Source of the DNA: Gammaproteobacteria bacterium
GTDB taxonomy: Bacteria; Pseudomonadota; Gammaproteobacteria; Steroidobacterales; Steroidobacteraceae
Assembly (NCBI GenBank): GCA_019247195.1
Contig: JAFAPI010000049.1
Coordinates: forward strand, 1 to 40,235
DNA length: 40,235 bases
Direction of reading: 5' to 3'
Below, piece by piece: positions 17,811 through 26,060 of the stretch. Position 1 is the stretch's first letter. Each line of letters begins with the position of its first letter. Below the pieces are notes generated by a model. That model was not told the DNA's origin, made no database searches, and saw only the letters and a program-made list of their open reading frames with translations. Position numbers and translations under genes: made by a program.

Positions 17811-17875
17811 CCGGCCCCGAGCGGCGGTTCTTGCCCGCGGTAGGGTTTTCACTCAGCGGCCGCTCCAGTAAAGGC

Positions 17876-17898
17876 CCCCTGCCCGGTAGGGTCAGGGG
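17876..17898 (+). terminator. Possible hairpin between the cytochrome and SCO genes
   Basis: CCCCTGCCC, loop GGTA, then GGGTCAGGGG form a nearly perfect stem with one bulged T. No T run follows. The 189-base gap (17811-17999) otherwise contains only the ribosome binding site AGAGGA (17990-17994) of the next gene and no convincing promoter. Confidence 0.3.
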
Positions 17899-17999
17899 CG
17901 GCCACCACTCAGTAATGGGCGTAACTGCGGCTGGCTGGGCGGGCAACTATCGTTGTCACAGGCGGGATCCAGCCGCGATCCCGGACAGAAGAGGAAAGC

Positions 18000-18671
18000 A
18001 TGTTGGCATCGCGCGCCACGGTGCACGCTAACCACGACCTGACTCGCTGGGTGATGATCTCGGTCCTTGCGCTCGTGACGCTGCTGCCGCCCCCGGCGAG
18101 CGCCGGGGGGGTCCCCGGCCCGCAGGCTGCAGTCAACTCCGCGCCAGCCCGCCACACCCTGATCACGACCTCCCGCTACACGCTGCCGGCCATTCTCCTG
18201 GTGCGCGATGACGACAAGACCGTGTCGCTGCCGGAGGAGGTGAACGACGGTCGACCCGTCGTGCTCAACTTCGTGTTCACGACCTGCAGCTCCATCTGTC
18301 CGGTTATGAGCCAGGTGTTCGCGCAATTCCAACAGAAGCTCGGTGCAGCCAGCGAGCAGGTGCATCTGATGTCGATCTCGGTGGACCCGGAGGAGGACAC
18401 GCCGGCGCGACTGCGCGAGTACGCCCGCAAGTTCCATGCGGGTCCCGGCTGGCAGCACTACACGGGCACGCTGGAGGCGAGCCTGGCGGCCCAGCGTGCT
18501 TTTAACGTCTGGCGCGGCGACAAGATGAGTCACAGCCCGGTCACGCTACTGCGACGCGCGCCCGATCAGCCGTGGGTGCGCATCGACGGCTTCGTCACCC
18601 CCGATGAGCTGCTGCAGACATACCGAGGTCTGTCCGGGCCATCGGGCGGGGAGACTTTGGCGACGCGCTAG
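18000..18671 (+). CDS. SCO1/SenC-family copper chaperone or thiol-redox protein
   Basis: 223 residues with an N-terminal hydrophobic segment (MISVLALVTLLPPP) acting as signal or anchor. The thioredoxin-like fold carries the family's metal site: C96 and C100 in FTTCSSICPVM (CxxxCP), and the conserved His178 in DKMSHSP. The strand LMSISVDPEEDTP is also diagnostic. SCO proteins deliver copper to cytochrome oxidase CuA or act as thiol reductases in the periplasm. No oxidase subunits are in the window, so the client could be the multicopper-oxidase-like proteins upstream, or it could keep heme-site cysteines reduced. AGAGGA five bases upstream supports the ATG. Confidence 0.85.
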   Translation: MLASRATVHANHDLTRWVMISVLALVTLLPPPASAGGVPGPQAAVNSAPARHTLITTSRYTLPAILLVRDDDKTVSLPEEVNDGRPVVLNFVFTTCSSICPVMSQVFAQFQQKLGAASEQVHLMSISVDPEEDTPARLREYARKFHAGPGWQHYTGTLEASLAAQRAFNVWRGDKMSHSPVTLLRRAPDQPWVRIDGFVTPDELLQTYRGLSGPSGGETLATR

Positions 18672-18788
18672 CTCTTAAGGCTTGGTGCCGTGGCGGCGGA
18701 CCGCGAGTCGCATTTCATGGACGAGGTGAGCTCGCAGGCAGGACCGCTCAGCGACCTCGGTTCGCTTCCTTGAGCGTGGCCGCCAAAC

Positions 18789-19376
18789 TCAATCCTCACC
18801 GTTCATGTGGCGCACGAAATCGCGCAGGGCGGGGCGACGGTCCTCCCACAGCTCGTAATCGAGCACGGTATTGCCCGTGTCCATCCGCAGCGCCAGGTGG
18901 CGCGATTCGGCGAGGAAACGGATCACGGACAGGTCGGTGGCGTACGCCTCGGGGTGCGCGTCCATCCCCGGCGGTGCGTGCACCGCCATGCCGATCCCGG
19001 CCTCGTGCGCGCTGGAGCCCTTGGGGTGCAGCTCGATCTGGCGGTCATCGGCGAGGAGCGTCACCTGCGTGGCTGCCGCAGGGGTGTCCTCGCGCAGGCG
19101 CGGGTCGATGGTGGACCAGAAATACGCGATCAGGACGTAGCTGACCGTGCCCATGCGATTGACCGCCGCGGGGGCGAGCGTCACGTAGTCACGGGCATTG
19201 GCGGCGAGATCACGCCGCGCGAACGCGAACACCAGTGGCTCGTCGACCACCGTCACGGTGGCGGCGGTCTCCTCGTCGAGGTATTCGCGCGGCGGATGGC
19301 TGGCGGCGGCGGCATAAGGCGGCGCAGCGAGGGCAAGCAGGGCGCCCAGTGCCGCGCGCACTTGCACCCGCCTCAA
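18789..19376 (-). CDS. Small exported protein, last gene of the multiheme operon
   Basis: Up to 195 residues. The frame opens with TTG at 19376-19374, overlapping the TGA of the porin-like gene (TTGA). GTG at 19361 is an alternative start just before the signal peptide (AALGALLALAAPPYAAAA). The mature domain is rich in beta-type segments (VTVVDEPLVFAFAR, VTLLADDRQIELHP) with no Cys, heme motif or membrane segment, and I do not recognise the family. Coupling to the porin-like gene suggests a periplasmic or outer-membrane accessory of the conduit. It ends facing the SCO gene, with a 117-base convergent gap that shows no clear terminator. Confidence 0.65.
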   Translation of the reverse strand: MRRVQVRAALGALLALAAPPYAAAASHPPREYLDEETAATVTVVDEPLVFAFARRDLAANARDYVTLAPAAVNRMGTVSYVLIAYFWSTIDPRLREDTPAAATQVTLLADDRQIELHPKGSSAHEAGIGMAVHAPPGMDAHPEAYATDLSVIRFLAESRHLALRMDTGNTVLDYELWEDRRPALRDFVRHMNGED

Positions 19377-21847
19377 TGCTGAAAGCCAATGCGGTAAGCC
19401 ACGCTGACATAGTAGCGCGAGGTGTTCTGCGTCTGCACGAACTGCCCGGTGGCAAGCTGCAGCACCGCCTCGCGGTGGCCGAGTTGTCCGCCGGCCTCCA
19501 CCTGCAGCAGACGATTGCTGCGCTGCCAGTCGAGCAGCAGGGAGGGGAGGTAGCTCAGCTGATTGGTCCCCTCGGCTCTTGCGTTGAGGCGGTCGATGGT
19601 CAGGCGCGGGCCGAGGCGCCAGGCACCGCCGATCGGAAAGCGGCTGTTGAGGCTCACCGAGTCGATGACGCCGAGCTCGGTGTTGCCGTGGGTGAGGGTG
19701 ACGACGTTGAAGTCACCGGCGTGCCAGAGGTCCGAGCCGTAGAGCTGCGCCTGGTAGGTGAGCAGCAGGCCGGTGGCCGGCTCACTGGGCACGCCGCCCG
19801 AGGCGGGGGTCGCGGCGGTCTCGCTCGCCGCGACGATGGCACTGAAGGTGAAGCGCTGGCCGAGCGGCCGGCTCACGGTCGCGCTGTAGTTCTGTGTCTG
19901 TGGCGTCCGATCCCGTGCCAGCTGGTAAATCTGGTCCGGGGTCAGCTCCTGCAGCAGCTGGTTGAGGTCGGTGAAGGGCTGGCCGATCAGTGCATTGCGG
20001 GTGGTCAGCACCGGCGAGTTGCGCCGCTCGGCGTCGAAGCTGACCGTCCAGCGCGAGGGCAGCTGCAGGGTGCCCAGCACGCTCGCGGTATTGAGCGCGT
20101 GATAGAAGACATCGTAGTCGATGACCGCGACCAGCGAGCCGCGCGAGCTCAGGAGGCGCGACTCGGCCCCCACCGCGCGCCGGTCCTTGAAGCCGTCGAA
20201 CTGCTGCACGGCCGCGAACAGGCTCCCATCCCAATGCGCATTCGGCGGGGTGTACGCCAGGGCCAGACTCTCGAAGCGCTCCTGTGACTGCGGGGCGACG
20301 TTCAGCTGCTCCACGGGATAGCCGGCGGCGACGTTCAGCGCCCAGGAGGGGCGGAACTGCCACGAGAGAAACAGCCCGTCGAAGGTGCCGAGGATGCCGT
20401 CCTCGTTATGCGCCTGGCGGCCGAGCCGGGCGAGCAGGCCCAGCGGCCGGTCGAGCACCTCGATCGAGGCGAGGCTCACCCGGGTGGCATTGCCGAAGCT
20501 CGTCTGGCCGAAGACCTTGTCGTAGCCGGCGCTCAGACGTCCGACCCAGTCGTAGCTCTCCCCGCGCCGCCGCGCCAGCAGGTCGACGTCGGTGAAGAGC
20601 GCGTTCTCGTTGGTCGTGTCCTGGGTGGCGAGCGGCACGGTGTTCGGTGGGGGGGCGCCGTTGGAGACGCGCGTGCCGTCGTAGCGGGCCAGCTGGGCAA
20701 AACCGCCACTGACATGCCAGCCGCCGGCCTCGCCTGCCACCAGCCGGCCGGTGCGTGCCCGTGCCTCCGCCGCGCGCAGAATCTTCAGTCGGAAAGTGAT
20801 GCGTTCGGCGGCCTCGCCGTGCGGGTAGCGCCGCAGGTACTCCTCGTACTCCGCCTTGGCGTGCGCGAGCTGGCCCGAGCGCTCGCGCGCCAGCCCGAGC
20901 AGCTCCTGTGCCGCGGCCCGCCCCGGAAACTCTGGCTGCCGTTGCAGCCGGGTCAGCAGCGTGATCGCGCGCGGATAATCGCGCGCGGCCAGGGCCGCGC
21001 GGGCCTCGCTGAGCAGCGATTTGAGCTGCGTCTCCGGTAGCGCAGGGTCGCTGCCGGGCTTCTCCACCGGGGGCGGCGGGGCCGCGGCGGGTGCGCCGAG
21101 CGGGGATTCGCTGGTCACCGCGTCATCACCGATCGCCAGCCAGGCGCGCGGGTAGTCGGTGAGCGCCTGAGCGAGCAACCGGTCCGCCTCGGTGCGGCGC
21201 GCGATAGGCCCCACGCGCAGGCGGTACCACTTTTCCCCCTCGACCACCGTCTCCGAGACGAACGCGGGCGCCCGCAGGCGCTCGTGGGCGCGCTCGATCT
21301 CGGCGGGGTCGAAGGGCTTCGGCTGGGAATCGAGGTTGATGGCGAAGTTGCTGACCGCCTCGTTGAGCTCGCCGATGCGTACCTTGCCGCGCCCCCGGCC
21401 CCGGTCGATGAGCCGTAATCGCAGGCCGCGCGGATCGACCCCCTGCGCCAGCACGAACCGCTCGTTGCGGGCGAACGTGAGGCTCAGGGTCACCTGCCCG
21501 GGGGCGAGCGACTCGAGCCGGCCGGCGAGCACGATTCCGCCGCCGCCGGAGATGGGGAGGATCTCGCTGGAGATCTGTGCCAGCGGCCCGACCCCGCAGT
21601 CAGGCAGTGGCGCGAGCTGGATGTGGACTTCGCGGCCTTCGTTCGCGGGGACGCTGTTCACGAAGCGCATCGAGCAGTTGAAGACCAGGGTCAGGTCCGC
21701 CTGGTCCTCGTGCTCGTTGACCTCGATCACCTCGATGAGGCGCGTGACGGCCTGCGCGCTGAACTGCGCGTCCGCCGGCGAGGCGGCGAGGAGCAGCAGG
21801 CCGAGGAGGACAGGCGCTGGGATCGGCTCAGCGCTTGAACGTCGCAT
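19373..21847 (-). CDS. AMIN-like/SPOR/TPR protein with a C-terminal outer-membrane beta-barrel (candidate conduit porin)
   Basis: 824 residues. A signal peptide ends near ADAQ. Residues 30-175 form an AMIN-like beta domain, 197-243 a SPOR-like domain (KWYRLRVGPIARRTEADRL), and 275-360 helical TPR-like repeats (AKAEYEEYLRRYPHGEAAE). Residues 375-824 are about 450 residues of alternating amphipathic strands with aromatic girdles (GGWHVSGGFAQLARY, YDWVGRLSAGY, YYVSVAYRIGF), the pattern of an outer-membrane beta-barrel. The gene overlaps the 45-heme cytochrome gene by 20 bases. In known porin-cytochrome conduits a barrel of this size sheathes a multiheme cytochrome, so this is the natural candidate here. 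The SPOR and TPR parts may tie it to peptidoglycan or to the cytochrome. It could instead be a polysaccharide or peptide exporter of the TPR-barrel type, though no synthesis genes are near. Confidence 0.75.
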   Translation of the reverse strand: MRRSSAEPIPAPVLLGLLLLAASPADAQFSAQAVTRLIEVIEVNEHEDQADLTLVFNCSMRFVNSVPANEGREVHIQLAPLPDCGVGPLAQISSEILPISGGGGIVLAGRLESLAPGQVTLSLTFARNERFVLAQGVDPRGLRLRLIDRGRGRGKVRIGELNEAVSNFAINLDSQPKPFDPAEIERAHERLRAPAFVSETVVEGEKWYRLRVGPIARRTEADRLLAQALTDYPRAWLAIGDDAVTSESPLGAPAAAPPPPVEKPGSDPALPETQLKSLLSEARAALAARDYPRAITLLTRLQRQPEFPGRAAAQELLGLARERSGQLAHAKAEYEEYLRRYPHGEAAERITFRLKILRAAEARARTGRLVAGEAGGWHVSGGFAQLARYDGTRVSNGAPPPNTVPLATQDTTNENALFTDVDLLARRRGESYDWVGRLSAGYDKVFGQTSFGNATRVSLASIEVLDRPLGLLARLGRQAHNEDGILGTFDGLFLSWQFRPSWALNVAAGYPVEQLNVAPQSQERFESLALAYTPPNAHWDGSLFAAVQQFDGFKDRRAVGAESRLLSSRGSLVAVIDYDVFYHALNTASVLGTLQLPSRWTVSFDAERRNSPVLTTRNALIGQPFTDLNQLLQELTPDQIYQLARDRTPQTQNYSATVSRPLGQRFTFSAIVAASETAATPASGGVPSEPATGLLLTYQAQLYGSDLWHAGDFNVVTLTHGNTELGVIDSVSLNSRFPIGGAWRLGPRLTIDRLNARAEGTNQLSYLPSLLLDWQRSNRLLQVEAGGQLGHREAVLQLATGQFVQTQNTSRYYVSVAYRIGFQH

Positions 21848-24800
21848 CCGTCACTCGGTGATACGGTCCTGGCTGGCTCTTGAGGAGAGGGGGCGGCAGG
21901 CCTGCGCCGTAGACGTGGCAGGCCCCGCTGCAGTTGGTCAGTTCGCTCGCGCTGTAGCTCTGCGCCTTGGTGCGCGGGTGGGCGGCGGGGCGGAAGTCCT
22001 TGCTGTGGCAGCCCCCGCAGCTGCCGGCGCCGGCGGGGTTCGCGTAGCTCACCTGCTCGGTCCCCGAGGCGTGGCAGGCGGTGCAGGCAAGGGCGGCACG
22101 GTGCTCGCCCGGGTAGGCGGCGCTGGTATGGCGGAAATGCACCGCTCCCCAGTCCGGGTAGCTGTGACAGCTTCCACAGTCGCGGCGCGTCGCGAGGTGG
22201 CCGGGCGGCATGCCGACCGCGCCGGCGTTGTTGTGACAGACGGCACAGGCGCCGAGCGCAGTGCTGTGGTCGAAGCGCACCGGCACCCAGGCGAGGGTGC
22301 CGTGGCAGGTGTCGCACGGCTGGGCAGTCGGGATGTGCGTACGGGGCAGGCCGATCGCGCGGACCGCGTTGTGACAGCTGACGCAGGTGTGGGGTGCGAC
22401 CGCCGCGTGATCGAAACGGGCGGGTGTCCAGGCGTTGGTGGTATGGCAGCTCTCGCAGGCCGTGCTGGTGGGCAGATGGTGCGGCCACTTGCCGGCGGCC
22501 GTCGTCCCGTCGTGACAGGACACGCAGCTGCCGCGCACCTGGGCGTGGTCGACCCGCAGCACCGGCAACCAGGCCGTGAGGCCGTGGCACGCCCCGCAGC
22601 TGTCGCTGCTCGCCAGATGGCCGGCAGGCTTGCCGGCTGCCTGTGTCCCTGCGTGACAGCTCGCGCACGCCGTGCTCACGGCGGGGTGCACGGCGCTCGT
22701 CGCCGCGGTGGCATGCGGCGAGCTGCCGCGCGTCGCCGCCGGGGCTTGGGAGGTAGCGGCCGCCACCGGCCGCACGGCGCGCCTGTCGCGGGGGCTATGG
22801 CAGCCCGAGCCGCCACAGTCCTGGCCGCCGTGGTGGTTGGGCGAGGGGCGGGTCCAAAGTCCCCCGTTCGTCTTCCAGTTCATGTTGTATTCGTGGCAGC
22901 TCATGCACGGCATCGCGGTGACGTATGCGTGGCGCATCACCGTGCCGGAGAAGCTGGTGAACACGGTCGGCGAGTGACACAGCTCGCAGGCGATGCTGGC
23001 CGTGCCGTTGGGCGGCACGGCGGGGATGTGGCCGCTCGGCCCCGACGGCGGCTCCTTCAGAGTCGGCGGCGCCATGTTGTAGAAGCTGCGTCCATAGGCG
23101 TGGCACTGCGCGCAGTTGCTGGTGATGCCGCCATGCCCGGTCGCGCCCATGACGTACGCCGCATAGTTGCCCGCGGTGGTGTGGCACTGGGTGCAGGGGG
23201 CCGTGGTCGGGATGTGGTTGGCCGGCTTGCTCCCCCCCGACTCGTTGCTGGTGAAGGTGGGGGTCGTCGTGTGGCAGCCGTTGCAGTCACCGCTCGCCGG
23301 ATGCGCCGGGTCGAGCGCCATCGGGCGTGAGTCGCCCGCCACCGAGGCGGTACTGGCCACCATGCCGACGTAAGGCGCGCTCTCGTGGCAGCTCTGGCAG
23401 CCGGCCACTGCCTTGGCGACGGTGGCGTGGCCAGCGACGGTGAGCGTCGGCGTATTCACGTTGGCGGCACCGATGCGGAAGCCGCCGGGGTTCACGTTCG
23501 CCGTGGTATGGCAGCCGGCGCCATTGCAATCGAGCGAGCCGACCGGCATGTGGTTAGCCGGCGTGGTCGTGATCGAGATGTTGGCGAAGGTGCCGGCCAC
23601 ACTCGCCGCGTGGCAGCTGAGGCAGGTGCTCACCCCCTGGTGCACGCCCGGCCGCGAATAGAGCGAATAGTTGCCGGCGGTGGTGTGGCACTGCGCGCAG
23701 GGGGCGGCGGTGGGGATGTGGTTCGGGGGCTTGGCGTTGCCAGTCTGATTCAGGGCGAAGGTCGGCGTGGTGGTGTGGCAGCCGCTGCAGTCGCCGCTCG
23801 TGGGGTGGGCCTTGTCGAGCGCGGCCGAGGGGCGCGAGTCTCCCGCCGTCGCACCGCTCGCCACCATGCCCGCGTACGGGGCGGTCTCGTGGCACGCCTG
23901 GCAGCCGGCCACGGCCGCCTTGACCGTGTTATGGCCGGCCACGGTGAGCGTTGGGGTGTTGATGTTCGGATTGCCGAGCTTGAAGCCGCCCGGATTTACG
24001 TTGCTCGTGGTATGGCAGCCGGAGCCGTTGCAGTCGAGGGCTCCGATCGGGAAGTGGTTGGCGGGCGTGCTGACGATCTTGATGTTGGCGAAGGTCCCCG
24101 CCACCGCGGCGGCATGGCAACTGAGGCAGGCGCCCACCCCCTGATGCGTGCCGGTGACGGAATAGGAGGCGAAATTGCCCGGCGTGAGGTGGCACTGCGG
24201 ACAGGCGGCGGTCGTCGGGATGTGGTTGGCCGGCTTTACCCCGCCGACCACGTTGGTCTTGAAGACCGGGGTCGTGACGTGGCACTGGCCGCAGTCACCC
24301 GTGGCCGGATGGCTCGCATCGAGCTGCGCGGACGGCCGCGAGTCAGCGGCGGTGCTCGCGGTGCTCGGGGTCATGCCCAGATACGGCGCACTCTCGTGGC
24401 AGGTCTGGCAGGCGGGGACCGCCGCCAGCACCGTGGTATGGCCCGCCGCGGTGAGCGAGGGCGGATTGATGGTCGGGCCGCCGATGTTGAACCCGCCGGG
24501 GGCGAGCTTGCTGAGCGTGTGGCAGCCCGAGCCGTTGCAGTCGAGGCCGCCGATCGGGATGTGATTGCCGGGGCTGGTCACGATGGTGATGTGGGCGAAG
24601 GTACCGGCCACCGCCGGCGCATGGCACGCCAGGCAGGCGGTCACACCCTGGTGAGTGCCGGTGATGGAGTACTGGGTGTAGTCGTTCGCCACGGTGTGGC
24701 ACTGCGTGCACGGCGCGTTGGTGGGGATGTGGTTGGCGGGCTTGCTGCCCGCGGTCATGTTGGAGCCGAAGGTGGGCGCGGTCGTGTGGCAGCCGCCGCA

Positions 24801-26060
24801 GTCGCCGGTAGCGGGGTGGTGCGCATCGAGCGTGCTCAGCGGACGCGAGTCACCGGCCGCACTGCCGGTGCCGGCCACCATGCCCAGATACGGCGCCGTC
24901 TCATGACAGGTCTGGCAACTGGCGACACCCGCCACGGTCGCGTGCCCGGCGGCGCCGAGCGTCGGGGCGTTGATGCTCGCAGTGCCGAGCCTGAAACCGC
25001 CCGGGTTGAGGTTGGCGGTGCTGTGGCATCCGGAGCCGTTGCAATCGAGGCTGCCGATCGGGATGTGGTTGCCGGGGGTGGTGACGATGGTCACGTTGAC
25101 GAAAGTCCGCGCCACTGTCGGGGCATGGCAGGCGAGGCAGCTGCTCACCCCCTGATGCACTCCGGCCACCGAGTAGAGCGCGTTGTTGCCCGGGGTCGTA
25201 TGGCACTGGATGCACGGCGCGCTGGTGGGAATGTGGTTGGCCGGCTTGATCGCCGCGGCGGCGAACGAGACCGTGTCGTGACAGCCGCCGCAGTCCCCGG
25301 TCGGCGGATGTTTGGGATCAAACGCCATCGGCCGCGAATCAGCGGCCGCGCTGGCCGTGCTCGGGTGCATGCCGCGGTAGTTGGCGGTCTCGTGGCAGCT
25401 CGCGCAGCTGAGGGCGGTCACCGCTGCGTGATTGATGGTGGTGCCGGCCCAGGTGACAAAGTTTGTGGGCGAGTGGCAGCCCTCGCAGGGCACGTTGGGC
25501 GGGCCGGTGGGGAAGTGGTTGGCCGGCTTGCCGGTGGCCTGCACGCCGTCATGGCAGCTCGCGCAGTTGCCCGTCACCCCGGCGTGGGTGAACATCGCGC
25601 CGCCCCACGAAAGCGTGGTGTGGCAGGCATCGCACTCGAGATCGGTGGTGATGTGAGTCGGTCCCTTGCCCTGCGCCTGCACTCCGTTGTGACAGGTCGA
25701 GCAGCTGCCGCGTGCCTGGCTGTGGTCGAAATTCACCGCCGGCCGGAAGGCGATCGGGGTGTGGCAGGCGTCGCACCGGTCCGTGGAGAGGATGTGGGTC
25801 GCGGGTTTGGCGGTGGCGCGGATCGCGGTGCCGACGCCGTGGCAGGCGCCGCAGTCCTTGGGCGTGCCCTTGAAGATGGCATTGGCGTGGCAGGACTCGC
25901 ACGGCAGGTCGCGATGCTGGCCGATGAGCTCGAACCCGGTCGTCAGGTGGTCGAACTGCGCGCGATCGGGCGGGGCGGCGGAAGCGGCGCCGACCCCCAG
26001 CAGACCTAAGAGGGCGAGCAGCGTTGCGCGCAGGGCGTGCAGCGGGCAGGTGTGCGGCAT
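21828..26060 (-). CDS. Very large multiheme cytochrome c with 45 candidate heme sites
   Basis: 1410 residues. The longer open frame has about 73 extra codons, but translation should start at ATG 26060. That ATG overlaps the previous stop as TGATG, has AAGG upstream, and is followed directly by a signal peptide (LLALLGLLGVGAASA). I count 39 CxxCH, five CX4CH (four CNGSGCH/CNGAGCH and one CGGSGCH) and one terminal CX3CH (CSGACH). Residues about 1-250 and 1130-1400 follow a CxxCH...FDH pattern like the neighbouring 21-heme protein. The middle is four tandem five-heme units of about 168 residues. There is no membrane anchor. Multiheme proteins this size act as periplasmic or extracellular electron wires, and operon position points to transfer between the 21-heme cytochrome and the outer-membrane barrel. 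Whether every site binds heme is unproven. Confidence 0.9.
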   Translation of the reverse strand: MPHTCPLHALRATLLALLGLLGVGAASAAPPDRAQFDHLTTGFELIGQHRDLPCESCHANAIFKGTPKDCGACHGVGTAIRATAKPATHILSTDRCDACHTPIAFRPAVNFDHSQARGSCSTCHNGVQAQGKGPTHITTDLECDACHTTLSWGGAMFTHAGVTGNCASCHDGVQATGKPANHFPTGPPNVPCEGCHSPTNFVTWAGTTINHAAVTALSCASCHETANYRGMHPSTASAAADSRPMAFDPKHPPTGDCGGCHDTVSFAAAAIKPANHIPTSAPCIQCHTTPGNNALYSVAGVHQGVSSCLACHAPTVARTFVNVTIVTTPGNHIPIGSLDCNGSGCHSTANLNPGGFRLGTASINAPTLGAAGHATVAGVASCQTCHETAPYLGMVAGTGSAAGDSRPLSTLDAHHPATGDCGGCHTTAPTFGSNMTAGSKPANHIPTNAPCTQCHTVANDYTQYSITGTHQGVTACLACHAPAVAGTFAHITIVTSPGNHIPIGGLDCNGSGCHTLSKLAPGGFNIGGPTINPPSLTAAGHTTVLAAVPACQTCHESAPYLGMTPSTASTAADSRPSAQLDASHPATGDCGQCHVTTPVFKTNVVGGVKPANHIPTTAACPQCHLTPGNFASYSVTGTHQGVGACLSCHAAAVAGTFANIKIVSTPANHFPIGALDCNGSGCHTTSNVNPGGFKLGNPNINTPTLTVAGHNTVKAAVAGCQACHETAPYAGMVASGATAGDSRPSAALDKAHPTSGDCSGCHTTTPTFALNQTGNAKPPNHIPTAAPCAQCHTTAGNYSLYSRPGVHQGVSTCLSCHAASVAGTFANISITTTPANHMPVGSLDCNGAGCHTTANVNPGGFRIGAANVNTPTLTVAGHATVAKAVAGCQSCHESAPYVGMVASTASVAGDSRPMALDPAHPASGDCNGCHTTTPTFTSNESGGSKPANHIPTTAPCTQCHTTAGNYAAYVMGATGHGGITSNCAQCHAYGRSFYNMAPPTLKEPPSGPSGHIPAVPPNGTASIACELCHSPTVFTSFSGTVMRHAYVTAMPCMSCHEYNMNWKTNGGLWTRPSPNHHGGQDCGGSGCHSPRDRRAVRPVAAATSQAPAATRGSSPHATAATSAVHPAVSTACASCHAGTQAAGKPAGHLASSDSCGACHGLTAWLPVLRVDHAQVRGSCVSCHDGTTAAGKWPHHLPTSTACESCHTTNAWTPARFDHAAVAPHTCVSCHNAVRAIGLPRTHIPTAQPCDTCHGTLAWVPVRFDHSTALGACAVCHNNAGAVGMPPGHLATRRDCGSCHSYPDWGAVHFRHTSAAYPGEHRAALACTACHASGTEQVSYANPAGAGSCGGCHSKDFRPAAHPRTKAQSYSASELTNCSGACHVYGAGLPPPLLKSQPGPYHRVTDATFKR
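23289..25295 (-). repeat. Four tandem ~504-bp units in the 45-heme cytochrome gene
   Basis: Measured from one GDCxxCH codon block to the next, the units are 492, 507, 504 and 504 bp. Each encodes five heme sites in the same order (CxxCH, CxQCH, CLxCH, CNGxGCH, CQxCH) with shared linkers such as KP(A/P)NHIPT, HQGV and LDCNG. The strong similarity suggests internal duplication and makes the locus prone to copy-number change and assembly error. Confidence 0.9.

Noticed and set aside
21192-23330. A 712-codon plus-strand open frame opposite the porin-like and cytochrome genes
   Set aside because: Low-complexity Arg/Ala/Gly composition, and it spans the boundary of two well-supported genes on the other strand.
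23289-25295. Regularly spaced repeats considered as a CRISPR-like array
   Set aside because: The units are about 504 bp, in frame, and encode heme modules. There are no short palindromic repeats with unique spacers.
23385-26009. An 874-codon open frame on the plus strand, opposite the 45-heme cytochrome
   Set aside because: It is the mirror of a repetitive GC-rich gene. The product is a Gly/Ala/Arg/Val repeat with no domains, and the opposite strand has a signal peptide and 45 heme motifs.
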